Below the pieces are notes generated by a model, which ran no database searches, had not been told where the DNA came from, and was given only the letters and a program-made list of their open reading frames with translations. This document shows positions 1-8,374 of a stretch of DNA of 14,781 nt, in pieces. The stretch spans positions 1-14,781 of the forward strand of contig CAYZPB010000023.1 of NCBI GenBank assembly GCA_964480445.1, in the 5' to 3' direction. Positions within the stretch are counted from its first letter, which is position 1, and each line of letters opens with the position of its first letter. This DNA is from CAYZPB01 sp964480445 (lineage in GTDB: Bacteria; Bacillota; Bacilli; Tepidibacillales; Tepidibacillaceae). The position numbers were made by a program, and so were the translations under genes.

Positions 1-45
1 ACTATATAATTATTAATATAATATATATAATAATATCTAGATTGA
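1..45. other. AT-rich stretch before dnaN, possible edge of the oriC unwinding element
   Basis: The first 36 bases contain a single C and no G. Two TATAAT hexamers are visible (5-10 and 26-31), but no -35 can be matched to them inside the window. In Bacillus-type chromosomes the DNA unwinding element lies between dnaA and dnaN, so this could be its right edge or simply the dnaN promoter region. No DnaA box (TTATCCACA) and no clear TAG-trio array is present in these bases. The assignment rests on position and composition only. Confidence 0.3.
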
Positions 46-58
46 GGGAGGTAACAAA

Positions 59-1195
59 ATGCATTTTCTAATTAATAAAAGTAATCTCGTGTACGCACTA
101 TCTCATGTCGACAAAGCAGTTTCTAACAAAAGTACAATTCCTATTCTGACGGGAATTAAATTTGAGCTAAAAGAAGATAGGTTGCGTTTAACAGGTGCCG
201 ACTCTGACATAACAATTCAGATGGACATCCCGTTAGAGAAAGATGGTAAAAATATAATTGAAATCCACGAGGCCGGTGACATTGTTTTACCGCGAAGTGT
301 AATAGATATTGTAAAAAAACTACCACAAGAGGAGATTGAATTTAAGAAAACTGATAAGCTTTCCGTATACATAAAATCAGGAACTTCTGAATTTAAAATA
401 AATGGCTATGATGTTCAAGAATATCCAGAGCTACATACAATGAGCGGGGATAGTGAATTTACTATTGAAAGCAGTTTGTTAAGAACAATGCTTAAACAGA
501 CTACATTTGCAATTTCAAATAATGAAAGCAGACCAATTTTAACTGGAGTTAGTTGGAACCTAGAAGGAGAAAACTTAAAGTTTTATGCTACAGATTCACA
601 TCGCCTAGCAGTAAAAGAGGCAATCGTAGAAAACAAGATGGATTTAAGTCTCAGAAGTCTTGTAGTACCAGGAAAAGCCCTTAAAGACTTAGCGAGAATT
701 CTAGAATCTTATGAGGATCCAGTTGAAATAGCCGGAAGCAGGAGCCAACTATATATTAAAGTTGAAAACCTCTTGTTTATATCAAGAATCCTCGATGGTG
801 CTTATCCAGACATTCCAAGGATTATACCGCAAAAGATTGAAAGTGAGCTGATACTTAAACGGGAACAACTAATTGCGGCTATAGAGAGGGCTTCACTTAT
901 TGCGCGAGATTCACGTAACAATATAGTGAAACTAGAAACATTGGAAAATAATGTAATCGAGATTTCATCTAGTTCCCAGGAGCTCGGTAATGTAAATGAA
1001 ACAGTACCAATAAATAGTATTAGTGGGGAAGGGATTAGCATCTCCTTTAATGCTAAGTATGTATTAGAGGCGCTAGCAGCAATTGAAAGTGAAGAGGTAT
1101 TAATAGAGTTTACGGGACCCCTCAGCCCATTTATGCTAAAAAGCGTAAATCAAGAGAATATGTTACATCTAGTGCTACCGATCAGAACACATTAA
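59..1195 (+). CDS. dnaN: DNA polymerase III sliding clamp (beta subunit)
   Basis: Encodes the ring-shaped processivity clamp that holds DNA polymerase III and many repair proteins on DNA. The 378-residue product has the usual family length and matches the three-domain clamp throughout. Recognisable blocks are the opening around VDKAVSNKSTIPILTGIKFE, the middle-domain segment SNNESRPILTGVSW, the ATDSHRLA motif, and the typical clamp C-terminus LVLPIRTH. The ATG at 59 is preceded at good spacing by GGGAGGT (46-52). The gene is first in a compact cluster with yaaA and recF, the standard arrangement next to dnaA, so the origin is probably just left of the window. An AAGGAG site for yaaA begins within its stop codon. 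Nothing is unusual in the coding sequence. Identification is near certain. Confidence 0.98.
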   Translation: MHFLINKSNLVYALSHVDKAVSNKSTIPILTGIKFELKEDRLRLTGADSDITIQMDIPLEKDGKNIIEIHEAGDIVLPRSVIDIVKKLPQEEIEFKKTDKLSVYIKSGTSEFKINGYDVQEYPELHTMSGDSEFTIESSLLRTMLKQTTFAISNNESRPILTGVSWNLEGENLKFYATDSHRLAVKEAIVENKMDLSLRSLVVPGKALKDLARILESYEDPVEIAGSRSQLYIKVENLLFISRILDGAYPDIPRIIPQKIESELILKREQLIAAIERASLIARDSRNNIVKLETLENNVIEISSSSQELGNVNETVPINSISGEGISISFNAKYVLEALAAIESEEVLIEFTGPLSPFMLKSVNQENMLHLVLPIRTH

Positions 1196-1206
1196 GGAGT
1201 GAATTA

Positions 1207-1431
1207 ATGGAAAAGGTAGTTATTAATACCAATTATATAACACTAGTTCAGTTACTAAAAATAGTTGGAATAATCCAATCAGGCGGCGAAGGAAAGATGT
1301 TTTTGTCAACAGAAGAAATTAAGGTGAACGACATCTATGAGAAACGTCGCGGAAAAAAACTATATATAGATGATATAATAGAAATAACAGACTACGGTCT
1401 GTACAAAATAGTAGGGACCGAGGAAAAATAA
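1207..1431 (+). CDS. yaaA: S4-domain RNA-binding protein YaaA
   Basis: A 74-residue basic protein with the small S4 RNA-binding fold: an N-terminal strand, the helical part TLVQLLKIVGIIQSGGEGK, and the S4-type ending EIKVNDIYEKRRGKKL. Family members of about 70 residues sit between dnaN and recF in many Bacillota and are thought to bind RNA, probably rRNA; the exact role is poorly defined. The start at ATG 1207 follows AAGGAG at 1194-1199, which overlaps the dnaN stop codon. The TAA stop shares one base with the recF ATG (TAATG), so yaaA and recF are very likely translationally coupled. Recognition comes from context and length together with the S4 pattern. Confidence 0.92.
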   Translation: MEKVVINTNYITLVQLLKIVGIIQSGGEGKMFLSTEEIKVNDIYEKRRGKKLYIDDIIEITDYGLYKIVGTEEK

Positions 1432-2576
1432 TGTATTTAGAATATTTGAGTTTAAATAATTTCCGTAACTACGAAGAGCAGGAATTGCGCCTGGAAAAAG
1501 AAATCAATATATTTATGGGCAATAATGCCCAAGGGAAGACAAATATATTAGAGGCGGTATATTTTTTGGCTTTAGCAAAATCACATAGAACCTCAAATGA
1601 GAAAGAATTGATTAAGTTGGGCAATTCTTTTTCTGTAGTTAAGGGGAGTGTGGTAAAAGAAGGAATAGATAGTACCCAAGAGGTGGCTATCAATGAGAGA
1701 GGCAAAAAGGTTAAAATAAACAACAACCCGGTTAGGAGAATAAGTGAGTATATAGGGAATATGAATATTGTAATGTTCTCGCCAGAGGATCTTAACTTAG
1801 TAAAGGGTGGACCTCAATACCGCAGGCGCTTCCTAGATATGGAAATAGGTCAAATTAATCCAATCTATCTTTATCACCTAGCTAAATATCAAAGGGTTTT
1901 GCAACAAAGGAATAATTTTCTTAAGGAAATAGCTGGTAATCTACGCGGAAAAGAAGATGTGTTACAAGTCTGGAATGCTCAGCTGATGGAACATGGGGTT
2001 AAAATAATATTAAAGAGAATTGAATATTTAAAGTTAATAGAAAAATGGCTTACCGAAATCCACCAAAGCATCTGTGAGGAAGTAGAAAAAATCACAATTG
2101 AATATAAAACAACTATTATTGAAACAGAAACAGTCAATGCCAAAAAGGAGCTAATAAGGGAAGCATGTGAAGAAGGTCTCCTAGAGTACTACGCAGAAGC
2201 ATTAAAGAGAATCGAAATAATTGAGTTAAGACGTGGAGTGACGATGGTGGGGCCACACCGCGATGACATGCTATTAAATATAAACGATAGAAACGCATTA
2301 ACTTATGGGTCACAGGGGCAGCAACGTACATTAGTTCTTAGTTTAAAACTAGCGGAGCTAGAGCTGATAAAGCATTATAAAGGAGAATACCCCATATTAT
2401 TACTTGATGATGTGTTATCAGAGCTGGATCAACGGCGGCAGAGCTATCTGTTAAAAAAGATAAACAATAATATACAAACACTTTTAACAACAACAGATTT
2501 AAGTGGAATAGAAAAAGAAAAAATTAAAAAAGCGAAAATACATCAAGTAAAAAATGGTAGGTTAATGATAGAATAA
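1431..2576 (+). CDS. recF: DNA replication and repair protein RecF
   Basis: An SMC-like ATPase of 381 residues that, with RecO and RecR, loads RecA at single-strand gaps and helps stalled forks restart. The Walker A motif GNNAQGKT is at residues 30-37, directly after the family opening NNFRNYEE. The ABC-type signature region SQGQQRT is at 294-300, and Walker B with its following acidic residues (LLLDDVLSELD) is at about 323-333. The length is normal for the family. The ATG overlaps the yaaA stop by one base, with GAGG just upstream. In Bacillus, remB usually follows recF; here no remB-like frame is present and recF is followed by a 122-base AT-rich spacer. Confidence 0.97.
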   Translation: MYLEYLSLNNFRNYEEQELRLEKEINIFMGNNAQGKTNILEAVYFLALAKSHRTSNEKELIKLGNSFSVVKGSVVKEGIDSTQEVAINERGKKVKINNNPVRRISEYIGNMNIVMFSPEDLNLVKGGPQYRRRFLDMEIGQINPIYLYHLAKYQRVLQQRNNFLKEIAGNLRGKEDVLQVWNAQLMEHGVKIILKRIEYLKLIEKWLTEIHQSICEEVEKITIEYKTTIIETETVNAKKELIREACEEGLLEYYAEALKRIEIIELRRGVTMVGPHRDDMLLNINDRNALTYGSQGQQRTLVLSLKLAELELIKHYKGEYPILLLDDVLSELDQRRQSYLLKKINNNIQTLLTTTDLSGIEKEKIKKAKIHQVKNGRLMIE

Positions 2577-2698
2577 AAATGTTATAATAAAAATAATAGC
2601 AAATATAACTGCAGATATAGCTGATATAATAAAAGAGATGAAAAAAAATATAAATAAATAAACATATAAGATAAGAATAATGAATGGAAGGTGTATAA
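2577..2698 (+). promoter_or_regulatory. AT-rich recF-gyrB spacer with two extended -10 elements
   Basis: This 122-base spacer is only about 18% G+C by count (22 of 122), well below the flanking genes. It contains two perfect extended -10 sequences, TGTTATAAT at 2580-2588 and TGATATAAT at 2622-2630. Neither has a convincing -35, though extended -10 promoters can work without one. The gyrB ribosome-binding site GGAAGGTG lies at 2686-2693. No complete small gene is visible: one open frame across the spacer has no usable start codon before an ATG close to its end. With this base composition some TATAAT matches are expected by chance, so the promoters are plausible but not proven. Confidence 0.4.
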
Positions 2699-4615
2699 AT
2701 GGAGAAAGTGGAAAACAGCTATGGCTCAGATCAAATCCAGGTATTAGAGGGCCTAGAAGCTGTACGCAAAAGACCAAGCATGTATATAGGATCGACGAAT
2801 GAAAAGGGTCTCCACCATCTAGTTTGGGAGATAGTAGATAATAGCATCGACGAAGCAATGGCAGGCTACTGTGATCATATTACAGTTACGCTTCTTCCCG
2901 ATGACATCATCCGTGTTGAGGATAATGGTAGAGGGATTCCAACAGGTATACAAGAGGCGATGGGTAGACCGGCAGTAGAAGTAGCATTAACGGTGTTACA
3001 TGCCGGTGGAAAGTTTGATAAGGGAAGTTATCAAGTATCAGGGGGCTTACACGGAGTTGGGATGTCTGTTGTTAACGCACTTTCTAGCTGGTTGGAGGTA
3101 ATAGTTAAACAGGGTGGCAAAATCCACCAACAAGAGTATGAGCGGGGAACTCCCATCTATGATTTGAGAGTAATAGGCGATACTAAGGAAAGAGGTACAA
3201 CAATTTCCTTTAAGGCAGATAAAGAGATATTTGAGGAAACAACTGAGTTTTCCTATGATACTCTGAAAAACCGTTTGAGAGAATTAGCATTCTTAAATAA
3301 AGGACTTACTATTACTTTGATTGACGAACGCGGTGATAGAAAAATAAAAGAGGAGTTCCACTACGCTGGGGGTATAAAGTCATATGTGGAATTTTTAAAT
3401 AAAAACCGTGAGCTAATACATGATGAAATATTTTACTTTGAAGGAATCCATGATGATGTAATTGTAGAAATTGCAATGCAATATAATGATGGTTTTTCCA
3501 GCAATATCCTATCGTTTGTTAATAATATTCATACCTTTGAGGGTGGTACGCACGAGGTTGGTTTTAAAAGCGCATTAACGCGTGTATTAAACGATCACGG
3601 TAGAAGAAATAATATCCTTAAGGATACGGATATGAACCTTTCGGGAGATGATACAAGAGAAGGTTTGATGGCGATTTTAAGTGTTAAAGTTCCTGAGCCA
3701 CAGTTTGAAGGACAGACCAAAATGAAATTAGGTAATAGCGAGGTACGCGGAATAGTGGAGTCTTTCTTTGGGGAAGAGCTTTCAACTTATTTTGCAGAAA
3801 ACCCAAGTGATCTAAGAAGTATTCTGGAAAAGTCAGTGCTGGCTGCTAGGGCAAGATTAGCTGCCCGGAAAGCACGGGAACTGACAAGAAGGAAAAATGC
3901 ACTTGAAGTGAGTGCCTTACCAGGTAAACTGGCTGACTGTTCTTCAAAAGATGCTTCCATTAGTGAGCTTTATATAGTGGAAGGTGACTCTGCGGGTGGT
4001 TCGGCTAAACAGGGAAGAGATCGTCACTTCCAGGCAATTTTGCCACTGAGAGGAAAAATTTTGAACGTAGAAAAAGCAAGAATAGATAGAATTTTTGCTA
4101 ATCTGGAAATTAGAGCAATGATAACAGCGATTGGTACCGGGATTGGTGAAGAATTTGACATTGAAAAAGCACGATATCACAAGATAATAATTATGACGGA
4201 CGCTGATGTGGATGGTGCCCATATAAGGACTTTACTCTTAACCTTCTTCTACCGATTTATGAAGGGGTTAATTGAACATGGTTACATTTATATAGCACAG
4301 CCACCACTTTATAAGGTGCAGCAAGGTAGAACGATTAAATATGCCTATAATGATATGGAGCTAGAGCGAATTCTCAAGGAATTAAATGAGCGACCAGAAC
4401 CTACACTGCAGCGCTACAAAGGTTTAGGTGAGATGAATCCAGATCAGTTATGGCATACAACAATGAATCCAGAGACGCGAACCTTACTGCGAGTAAGTCT
4501 AGCGGATGCTACTGATGCTGATCAGGTTTTCCAAACACTTATGGGTGACAAAGTGGAACCGCGTAGAGAATTTATTGTTGAACACAGCCGTTATGTACGT
4601 AATCTGGACATATAG
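2699..4615 (+). CDS. gyrB: DNA gyrase subunit B
   Basis: The ATPase subunit of DNA gyrase, which with GyrA introduces negative supercoils. At 638 residues it has the typical Bacillota length without the large insert found in proteobacteria. The GHKL ATPase domain shows E44 and N48 in WEIVDNSIDEA, D75 in EDNGRGIP, and the lid GGLHGVG at 115-121. The TOPRIM domain has the catalytic glutamate E428 in YIVEGDSAGG and the metal-binding DADVD at 501-505. The C-terminal RYKGLGEMNPDQLW motif that contacts GyrA is present. The ATG at 2699 follows GGAAGGTG with five bases of spacing. gyrA begins 20 bases after the stop, so the two are almost certainly cotranscribed. No obvious resistance-type changes are seen. 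Confidence 0.98.
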   Translation: MEKVENSYGSDQIQVLEGLEAVRKRPSMYIGSTNEKGLHHLVWEIVDNSIDEAMAGYCDHITVTLLPDDIIRVEDNGRGIPTGIQEAMGRPAVEVALTVLHAGGKFDKGSYQVSGGLHGVGMSVVNALSSWLEVIVKQGGKIHQQEYERGTPIYDLRVIGDTKERGTTISFKADKEIFEETTEFSYDTLKNRLRELAFLNKGLTITLIDERGDRKIKEEFHYAGGIKSYVEFLNKNRELIHDEIFYFEGIHDDVIVEIAMQYNDGFSSNILSFVNNIHTFEGGTHEVGFKSALTRVLNDHGRRNNILKDTDMNLSGDDTREGLMAILSVKVPEPQFEGQTKMKLGNSEVRGIVESFFGEELSTYFAENPSDLRSILEKSVLAARARLAARKARELTRRKNALEVSALPGKLADCSSKDASISELYIVEGDSAGGSAKQGRDRHFQAILPLRGKILNVEKARIDRIFANLEIRAMITAIGTGIGEEFDIEKARYHKIIIMTDADVDGAHIRTLLLTFFYRFMKGLIEHGYIYIAQPPLYKVQQGRTIKYAYNDMELERILKELNERPEPTLQRYKGLGEMNPDQLWHTTMNPETRTLLRVSLADATDADQVFQTLMGDKVEPRREFIVEHSRYVRNLDI

Positions 4616-4635
4616 AAAGGGCACGGAGGTAAAAA

Positions 4636-7089
4636 ATGGAAGAGGAAAATGTTAGAGTAAAAGATATTAGTATTAGTAAGGAGATGAAAAACTCCTTTAT
4701 TGATTACGCAATGAGCGTAATAGTTAGTCGAGCGCTTCCCGATGTACGTGATGGATTAAAACCAGTTCATCGCCGCATTATCTATGCAATGAGTGAATTG
4801 GGTATGACTGCTGACAAACCGCACAAAAAATCAGCGCGAATAGTTGGAGACGTAATTGGTAAATATCATCCCCACGGAGATACTGCTGTATACGAGACAA
4901 TGGTGCGGATGGCACAGGATTTTTCCCACCGCTATATGTTAGTGGATGGTCATGGAAACTTTGGTTCAATCGATGGAGACTCTGCAGCAGCAATGCGTTA
5001 CACAGAGGCTCGTCTAGCGAGAATTTCCAACGAACTAATACGTGATCTTAAAAAAGATACCGTCGATTTTGCCGATAACTATGACGGATCAGAGCGCGAA
5101 CCGCTGGTCTTACCAGCGCGTTTCCCTAATCTGTTAGTTAATGGGTCTTCGGGGATTGCAGTTGGTATGGCAACAAATATACCACCGCACAATTTAAATG
5201 AAGTAATCGATGGTGTACTAGCCTTAATTGAAAACCCGGATATTGAAATAGATGAATTAATTAAAATAATAAAAGGTCCAGACTTTCCGACGGGCGCTCT
5301 TATTCTTGGCACAGATGGAATAATAAGTGCTTATCACACCGGGCGTGGATCTGTTAGAATGCGCGCTCGTGCTGAAATTGAAGAGATGAAGAATGGAAGG
5401 CATCGAATAGTTGTTACTGAAATTCCTTATCAAGTGAACAAATCGCGACTGATTGAAAAAATTGCGACTTTAGTCCGCGAGAAATTAATTGATGGAATAA
5501 CAGAACTGCGCGACGAATCAGACCGTAATGGTATGCGAATCGTAATTGAGCTAAGAAGAGATGTAAACTCAAATGTTGTTCTAAACAATCTTTATAAACA
5601 GACACAGATGCAGAGTTCATTTGGCGTAAATATGCTAGCACTTGTAGATAATATACCGCAACTCTTAAACCTTAAAGAAGTTCTTTATCATTATCTCGAA
5701 CACCAGAAGGTTGTAATTCGTCGTCGGACCGAATTTGATTTGAAAAAAGCGGAAGAACGCGCACATATATTAGAAGGTATCAAGATTGCTCTTGATAACC
5801 TAGATGCAGTAATTACCCTAATTCGCGCATCGAAAACAGGTGAAGAAGCAAAATCTGGCTTAATGACCAAATTTGGCTTAACAGATATTCAGGCACAGGC
5901 GATTCTTGATATGCGCCTACAACGCTTAACTGGACTTGAGCGCGATAAAATTATTAGCGAATATAATGAACTTATTATAAAAATAGCAGAATTAAAGGCA
6001 ATCCTAGCAGATGTTCACAAAATTTTAGCGATTGTAGCGGAAGAATTAGCAGATGTTAAGCAGAGATTTGGTGATCCGCGCAGAACAGAAATTACCTTTG
6101 ATACAAGCGATATAGAGAATGAAGATTTAATACCAGAAGAAGATGTAGTAGTGATGCTTACCAATCAGGGCTATATTAAACGACTTGATATATCTACTTA
6201 TAAGAGTCAACACCGAGGTGGTAAGGGCGTAACAGGAATGGGAACTAAAGAGGATGACTTTGTTTCACACTTCTTTATTACAAACTCCCATAAATTCTTG
6301 ATGTTTTTCACAAACAAAGGAAAAGTGTACCGCCTTAAAGCTTACGAAATTCCCGAGCATGGTCGAATGGCGAGAGGAACACCAATTATTAATCTAATTG
6401 AGATTGATAAAGATGAAAGAATTAATGCCGTCTTCCATGTTTCCGATTATACAAGTGATGATTATCTAACCTTTGCTACAGCACATGGGCAAGTGAAGAA
6501 ATCAAAACTTTCGGACTATGAGAATATTCGACGAGGCGGAATTATAGCAATCACGCTTCAAGAAAATGATGATCTGATTGGCGTTAAGTTAACAGATGGG
6601 AAGCAGGATATTATATTGGCTACACAGGATGGTCAGGCGATTCGTTTTAAGGAGATTGACGTTCGTGCAATGGGGCGAACAACTTCAGGCGTTCGCGGAA
6701 TTAGACTAGCTGAGGGAGATAGGGTAATAGGAATGGAAGTTATTGAGGACGACATGTCAGTTCTTGTCGTGACACATAATGGTTACGGCAAAAAGACGCC
6801 AGCAACAGAGTATCGCGCACAAACACGAGGCGGAAAAGGAGTTAAAACTTTAAATGTTACCAAAAAAACTGGCAGTGTTGTTGGGATGAAAACAGTAACT
6901 GACGACCTGGATATTATGATAGTAACTAACCGAGCGATGGTGATTCGACTTGCAATGTCAACGGTTTCATCAATGGGTCGCTATACCCAAGGTGTTAGAT
7001 TAATAAATGTTGGTGAAGATAACTATGTAACTTCAGTAGCGAAGATTGAAGCAGAGAACGAGGAGGAAGCAAATGATTCAGACGAATAG
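4636..7089 (+). CDS. gyrA: DNA gyrase subunit A
   Basis: The DNA-breaking and rejoining subunit of gyrase, 817 residues. The catalytic tyrosine is Y122 in AAMRYTEARLARIS. The quinolone-binding segment HPHGDTAVYE numbers exactly as in E. coli and has T83 and E87, where serine is usual at 83. The C-terminal beta-pinwheel domain, which wraps DNA, has a GyrA box QHRGGKG at 525-531 (canonical QRRGGKG) and further blade repeats such as RGGKGVKTL. The protein ends in a short acidic tail (EAENEEEANDSDE), as in many GyrA proteins. The ATG at 4636 follows a strong GGAGGT at 4625-4630. The last 17 bases of the gene overlap the start of the next gene. Confidence 0.98.
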   Translation: MEEENVRVKDISISKEMKNSFIDYAMSVIVSRALPDVRDGLKPVHRRIIYAMSELGMTADKPHKKSARIVGDVIGKYHPHGDTAVYETMVRMAQDFSHRYMLVDGHGNFGSIDGDSAAAMRYTEARLARISNELIRDLKKDTVDFADNYDGSEREPLVLPARFPNLLVNGSSGIAVGMATNIPPHNLNEVIDGVLALIENPDIEIDELIKIIKGPDFPTGALILGTDGIISAYHTGRGSVRMRARAEIEEMKNGRHRIVVTEIPYQVNKSRLIEKIATLVREKLIDGITELRDESDRNGMRIVIELRRDVNSNVVLNNLYKQTQMQSSFGVNMLALVDNIPQLLNLKEVLYHYLEHQKVVIRRRTEFDLKKAEERAHILEGIKIALDNLDAVITLIRASKTGEEAKSGLMTKFGLTDIQAQAILDMRLQRLTGLERDKIISEYNELIIKIAELKAILADVHKILAIVAEELADVKQRFGDPRRTEITFDTSDIENEDLIPEEDVVVMLTNQGYIKRLDISTYKSQHRGGKGVTGMGTKEDDFVSHFFITNSHKFLMFFTNKGKVYRLKAYEIPEHGRMARGTPIINLIEIDKDERINAVFHVSDYTSDDYLTFATAHGQVKKSKLSDYENIRRGGIIAITLQENDDLIGVKLTDGKQDIILATQDGQAIRFKEIDVRAMGRTTSGVRGIRLAEGDRVIGMEVIEDDMSVLVVTHNGYGKKTPATEYRAQTRGGKGVKTLNVTKKTGSVVGMKTVTDDLDIMIVTNRAMVIRLAMSTVSSMGRYTQGVRLINVGEDNYVTSVAKIEAENEEEANDSDE

Positions 7090-8275
7090 GCACACAGGTA
7101 GGTATTTAACGAAAAGTATTAGTATCCTCTTAATAGTTCTTTTGTTTATTAGTTGCCTAAGCAGCAGCGTCTTTGCGACTGGGGAAGATAATGTAGAAAC
7201 TGAACCAGCAATTAGCTATGATAATTGGTACGCAGATTATAGTAGCTACAATATAGATAAACTTAAACGCACGAAAATTCCGCGTGCAGCACGTGCTCTT
7301 TTTGTTACTGGAAGTACTGCGGAGACTAAAAAGTACGCTGATTTAATTGAAGTTATCAAGAGAACCGATTTGAATGCTCTTGTTATCGATATCAAAGAAG
7401 ACGGTGGCAATGTCACTTATAAAACAGATAACGCGATAGTACGCGAAATTAACTCAGACCGAGCTAATTTTATTAGCGACCTTGATAAGCTGATCCACAC
7501 AGCAAAGGAAAACAACATTTATCTTATTGCCCGGATTGTAGCCTTTAAGGACCCAATCTATGCTAAGGCAAAACCACAGATAGCTTTTCAAAGCAAAACT
7601 GGCGGCGTTTGGCATGATATCAACGGTATTCCGTGGGTTGATCCTTACCACGTTGAGCTCTGGGATTATAATGTCGGACTAGCGCAAGAGGTTGCCCTAA
7701 AGGGTTTTGATGAAATTCAGTATGACTATGTTCGTTATCCAGATCGGGCAAGACAAATGGATCGCGAAGTGGCATATGCTCGACCAGCCGATATGACCAA
7801 GTCTGAAGTTATAGCTGAGTTTCTAGCCTATGCACGCGAGGAGCTAAAGCCGGTCAACGTTTTTTTATCGGCCGACGTTTATGGAGCGACAACTACACAA
7901 GTAGATGATATGGGTATTGGTCAGATGTGGGAGCTAATATCAGCTGAGGTTGATTATATTAGCCCAATGATGTACCCGTCACATTATGGGCAGGGCTGGT
8001 ATGGGGTTACCTATCCAGATGCACATCCGTATCATGTAATTAAATCGGGAATAACAGATGCCTTTAAAAAAGATGAGAAGGTGCGGCAAGCTGGTAAAAC
8101 ACCAGCAATAATTAGACCATGGTATCAAGATTTTACAGCAAACTGGGTTCCAGGTTATATAGTTTATGGAGCACATGAAGTGAAGGAACAGATTAGAGCC
8201 GGTGTTGAGCACGGATTAGATGGATATATGATCTGGAACTCCGGTAATAATTATCACCTAGGTGCTTGGGAATAA
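7073..8275 (+). CDS. Secreted putative glycoside hydrolase (DUF4015 type)
   Basis: A 400-residue exported protein of the DUF4015 putative glycoside hydrolase family, whose substrate is not known. Residues 1-35 form a signal peptide: a basic start, a hydrophobic core ILLIVLLFIS, and a likely signal peptidase I site after VFA at residue 35. A TIM-barrel-like domain fills about residues 75-395. It carries conserved-looking acidic and aromatic motifs: DIKEDGG (106-112), DEIQYDYVRYPD (213-224), SADVYG (266-271), DYISPMMYPSHY (294-305) and a closing GLDGYMIWNSGNNYH. I chose ATG 7073 because AGGAGG at 7061-7066 is ideally spaced for it; an ATG nine codons upstream lacks this. The start lies inside the end of gyrA (17-base overlap), implying cotranscription and coupled translation. 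A cell-wall or polysaccharide role is inferred from family and signal peptide only. Confidence 0.88.
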   Translation: MIQTNRHTGRYLTKSISILLIVLLFISCLSSSVFATGEDNVETEPAISYDNWYADYSSYNIDKLKRTKIPRAARALFVTGSTAETKKYADLIEVIKRTDLNALVIDIKEDGGNVTYKTDNAIVREINSDRANFISDLDKLIHTAKENNIYLIARIVAFKDPIYAKAKPQIAFQSKTGGVWHDINGIPWVDPYHVELWDYNVGLAQEVALKGFDEIQYDYVRYPDRARQMDREVAYARPADMTKSEVIAEFLAYAREELKPVNVFLSADVYGATTTQVDDMGIGQMWELISAEVDYISPMMYPSHYGQGWYGVTYPDAHPYHVIKSGITDAFKKDEKVRQAGKTPAIIRPWYQDFTANWVPGYIVYGAHEVKEQIRAGVEHGLDGYMIWNSGNNYHLGAWE

Positions 8276-8287
8276 ACAAGTTTATTC
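8270..8287. repeat. Perfect 18-bp palindrome next to the guaB promoter
   Basis: GAATAAACAAGTTTATTC reads as an 8-base inverted repeat around a two-base centre. It overlaps the stop codon of the DUF4015 gene and ends one base before the -35 of the guaB promoter. As RNA it would make a weak AU-rich hairpin, so an operator is at least as likely as a terminator. It does not match the PurR box, the LexA box or other operators I know. Confidence 0.4.
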
Positions 8288-8288
8288 T

Positions 8289-8317
8289 TTGACAGAGAAA
8301 TGGCAGTATGATAAAAT
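8289..8317 (+). promoter_or_regulatory. guaB promoter (SigA type, extended -10)
   Basis: TTGACA at 8289-8294 is a perfect -35. After a 17-base spacer comes TAAAAT at 8312-8317, with TG at 8309-8310 completing an extended -10. Transcription should begin near 8324, giving a leader of about 50 bases. That leader is too short for a purine riboswitch, and none is visible. This is the clearest promoter in the window. Confidence 0.85.
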
Positions 8318-8374
8318 TTGTCATCAATAAATTATAAGACTTACTAAAAATATAAAGGAGGTAGCGAGAGGATA

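Noticed and set aside
2579..2661. Small open frame in the recF-gyrB spacer
   Set aside because: It has no start codon except an ATG near its end, no ribosome-binding site, and low-complexity Ile/Lys/Asn content typical of AT-rich spacer.
2562..2858. Minus-strand frame of 98 codons with a hydrophobic tail
   Set aside because: Half of it is antisense to gyrB, and the hydrophobic part is an artefact of AT-rich spacer DNA; no plausible ribosome-binding site.
7491..7499. TGATCCACA, one base off a DnaA box
   Set aside because: A single isolated match inside a coding region, with no cluster; expected by chance.
8318..8374. Purine riboswitch before guaB
   Set aside because: The leader is only about 50 bases and shows no riboswitch core.
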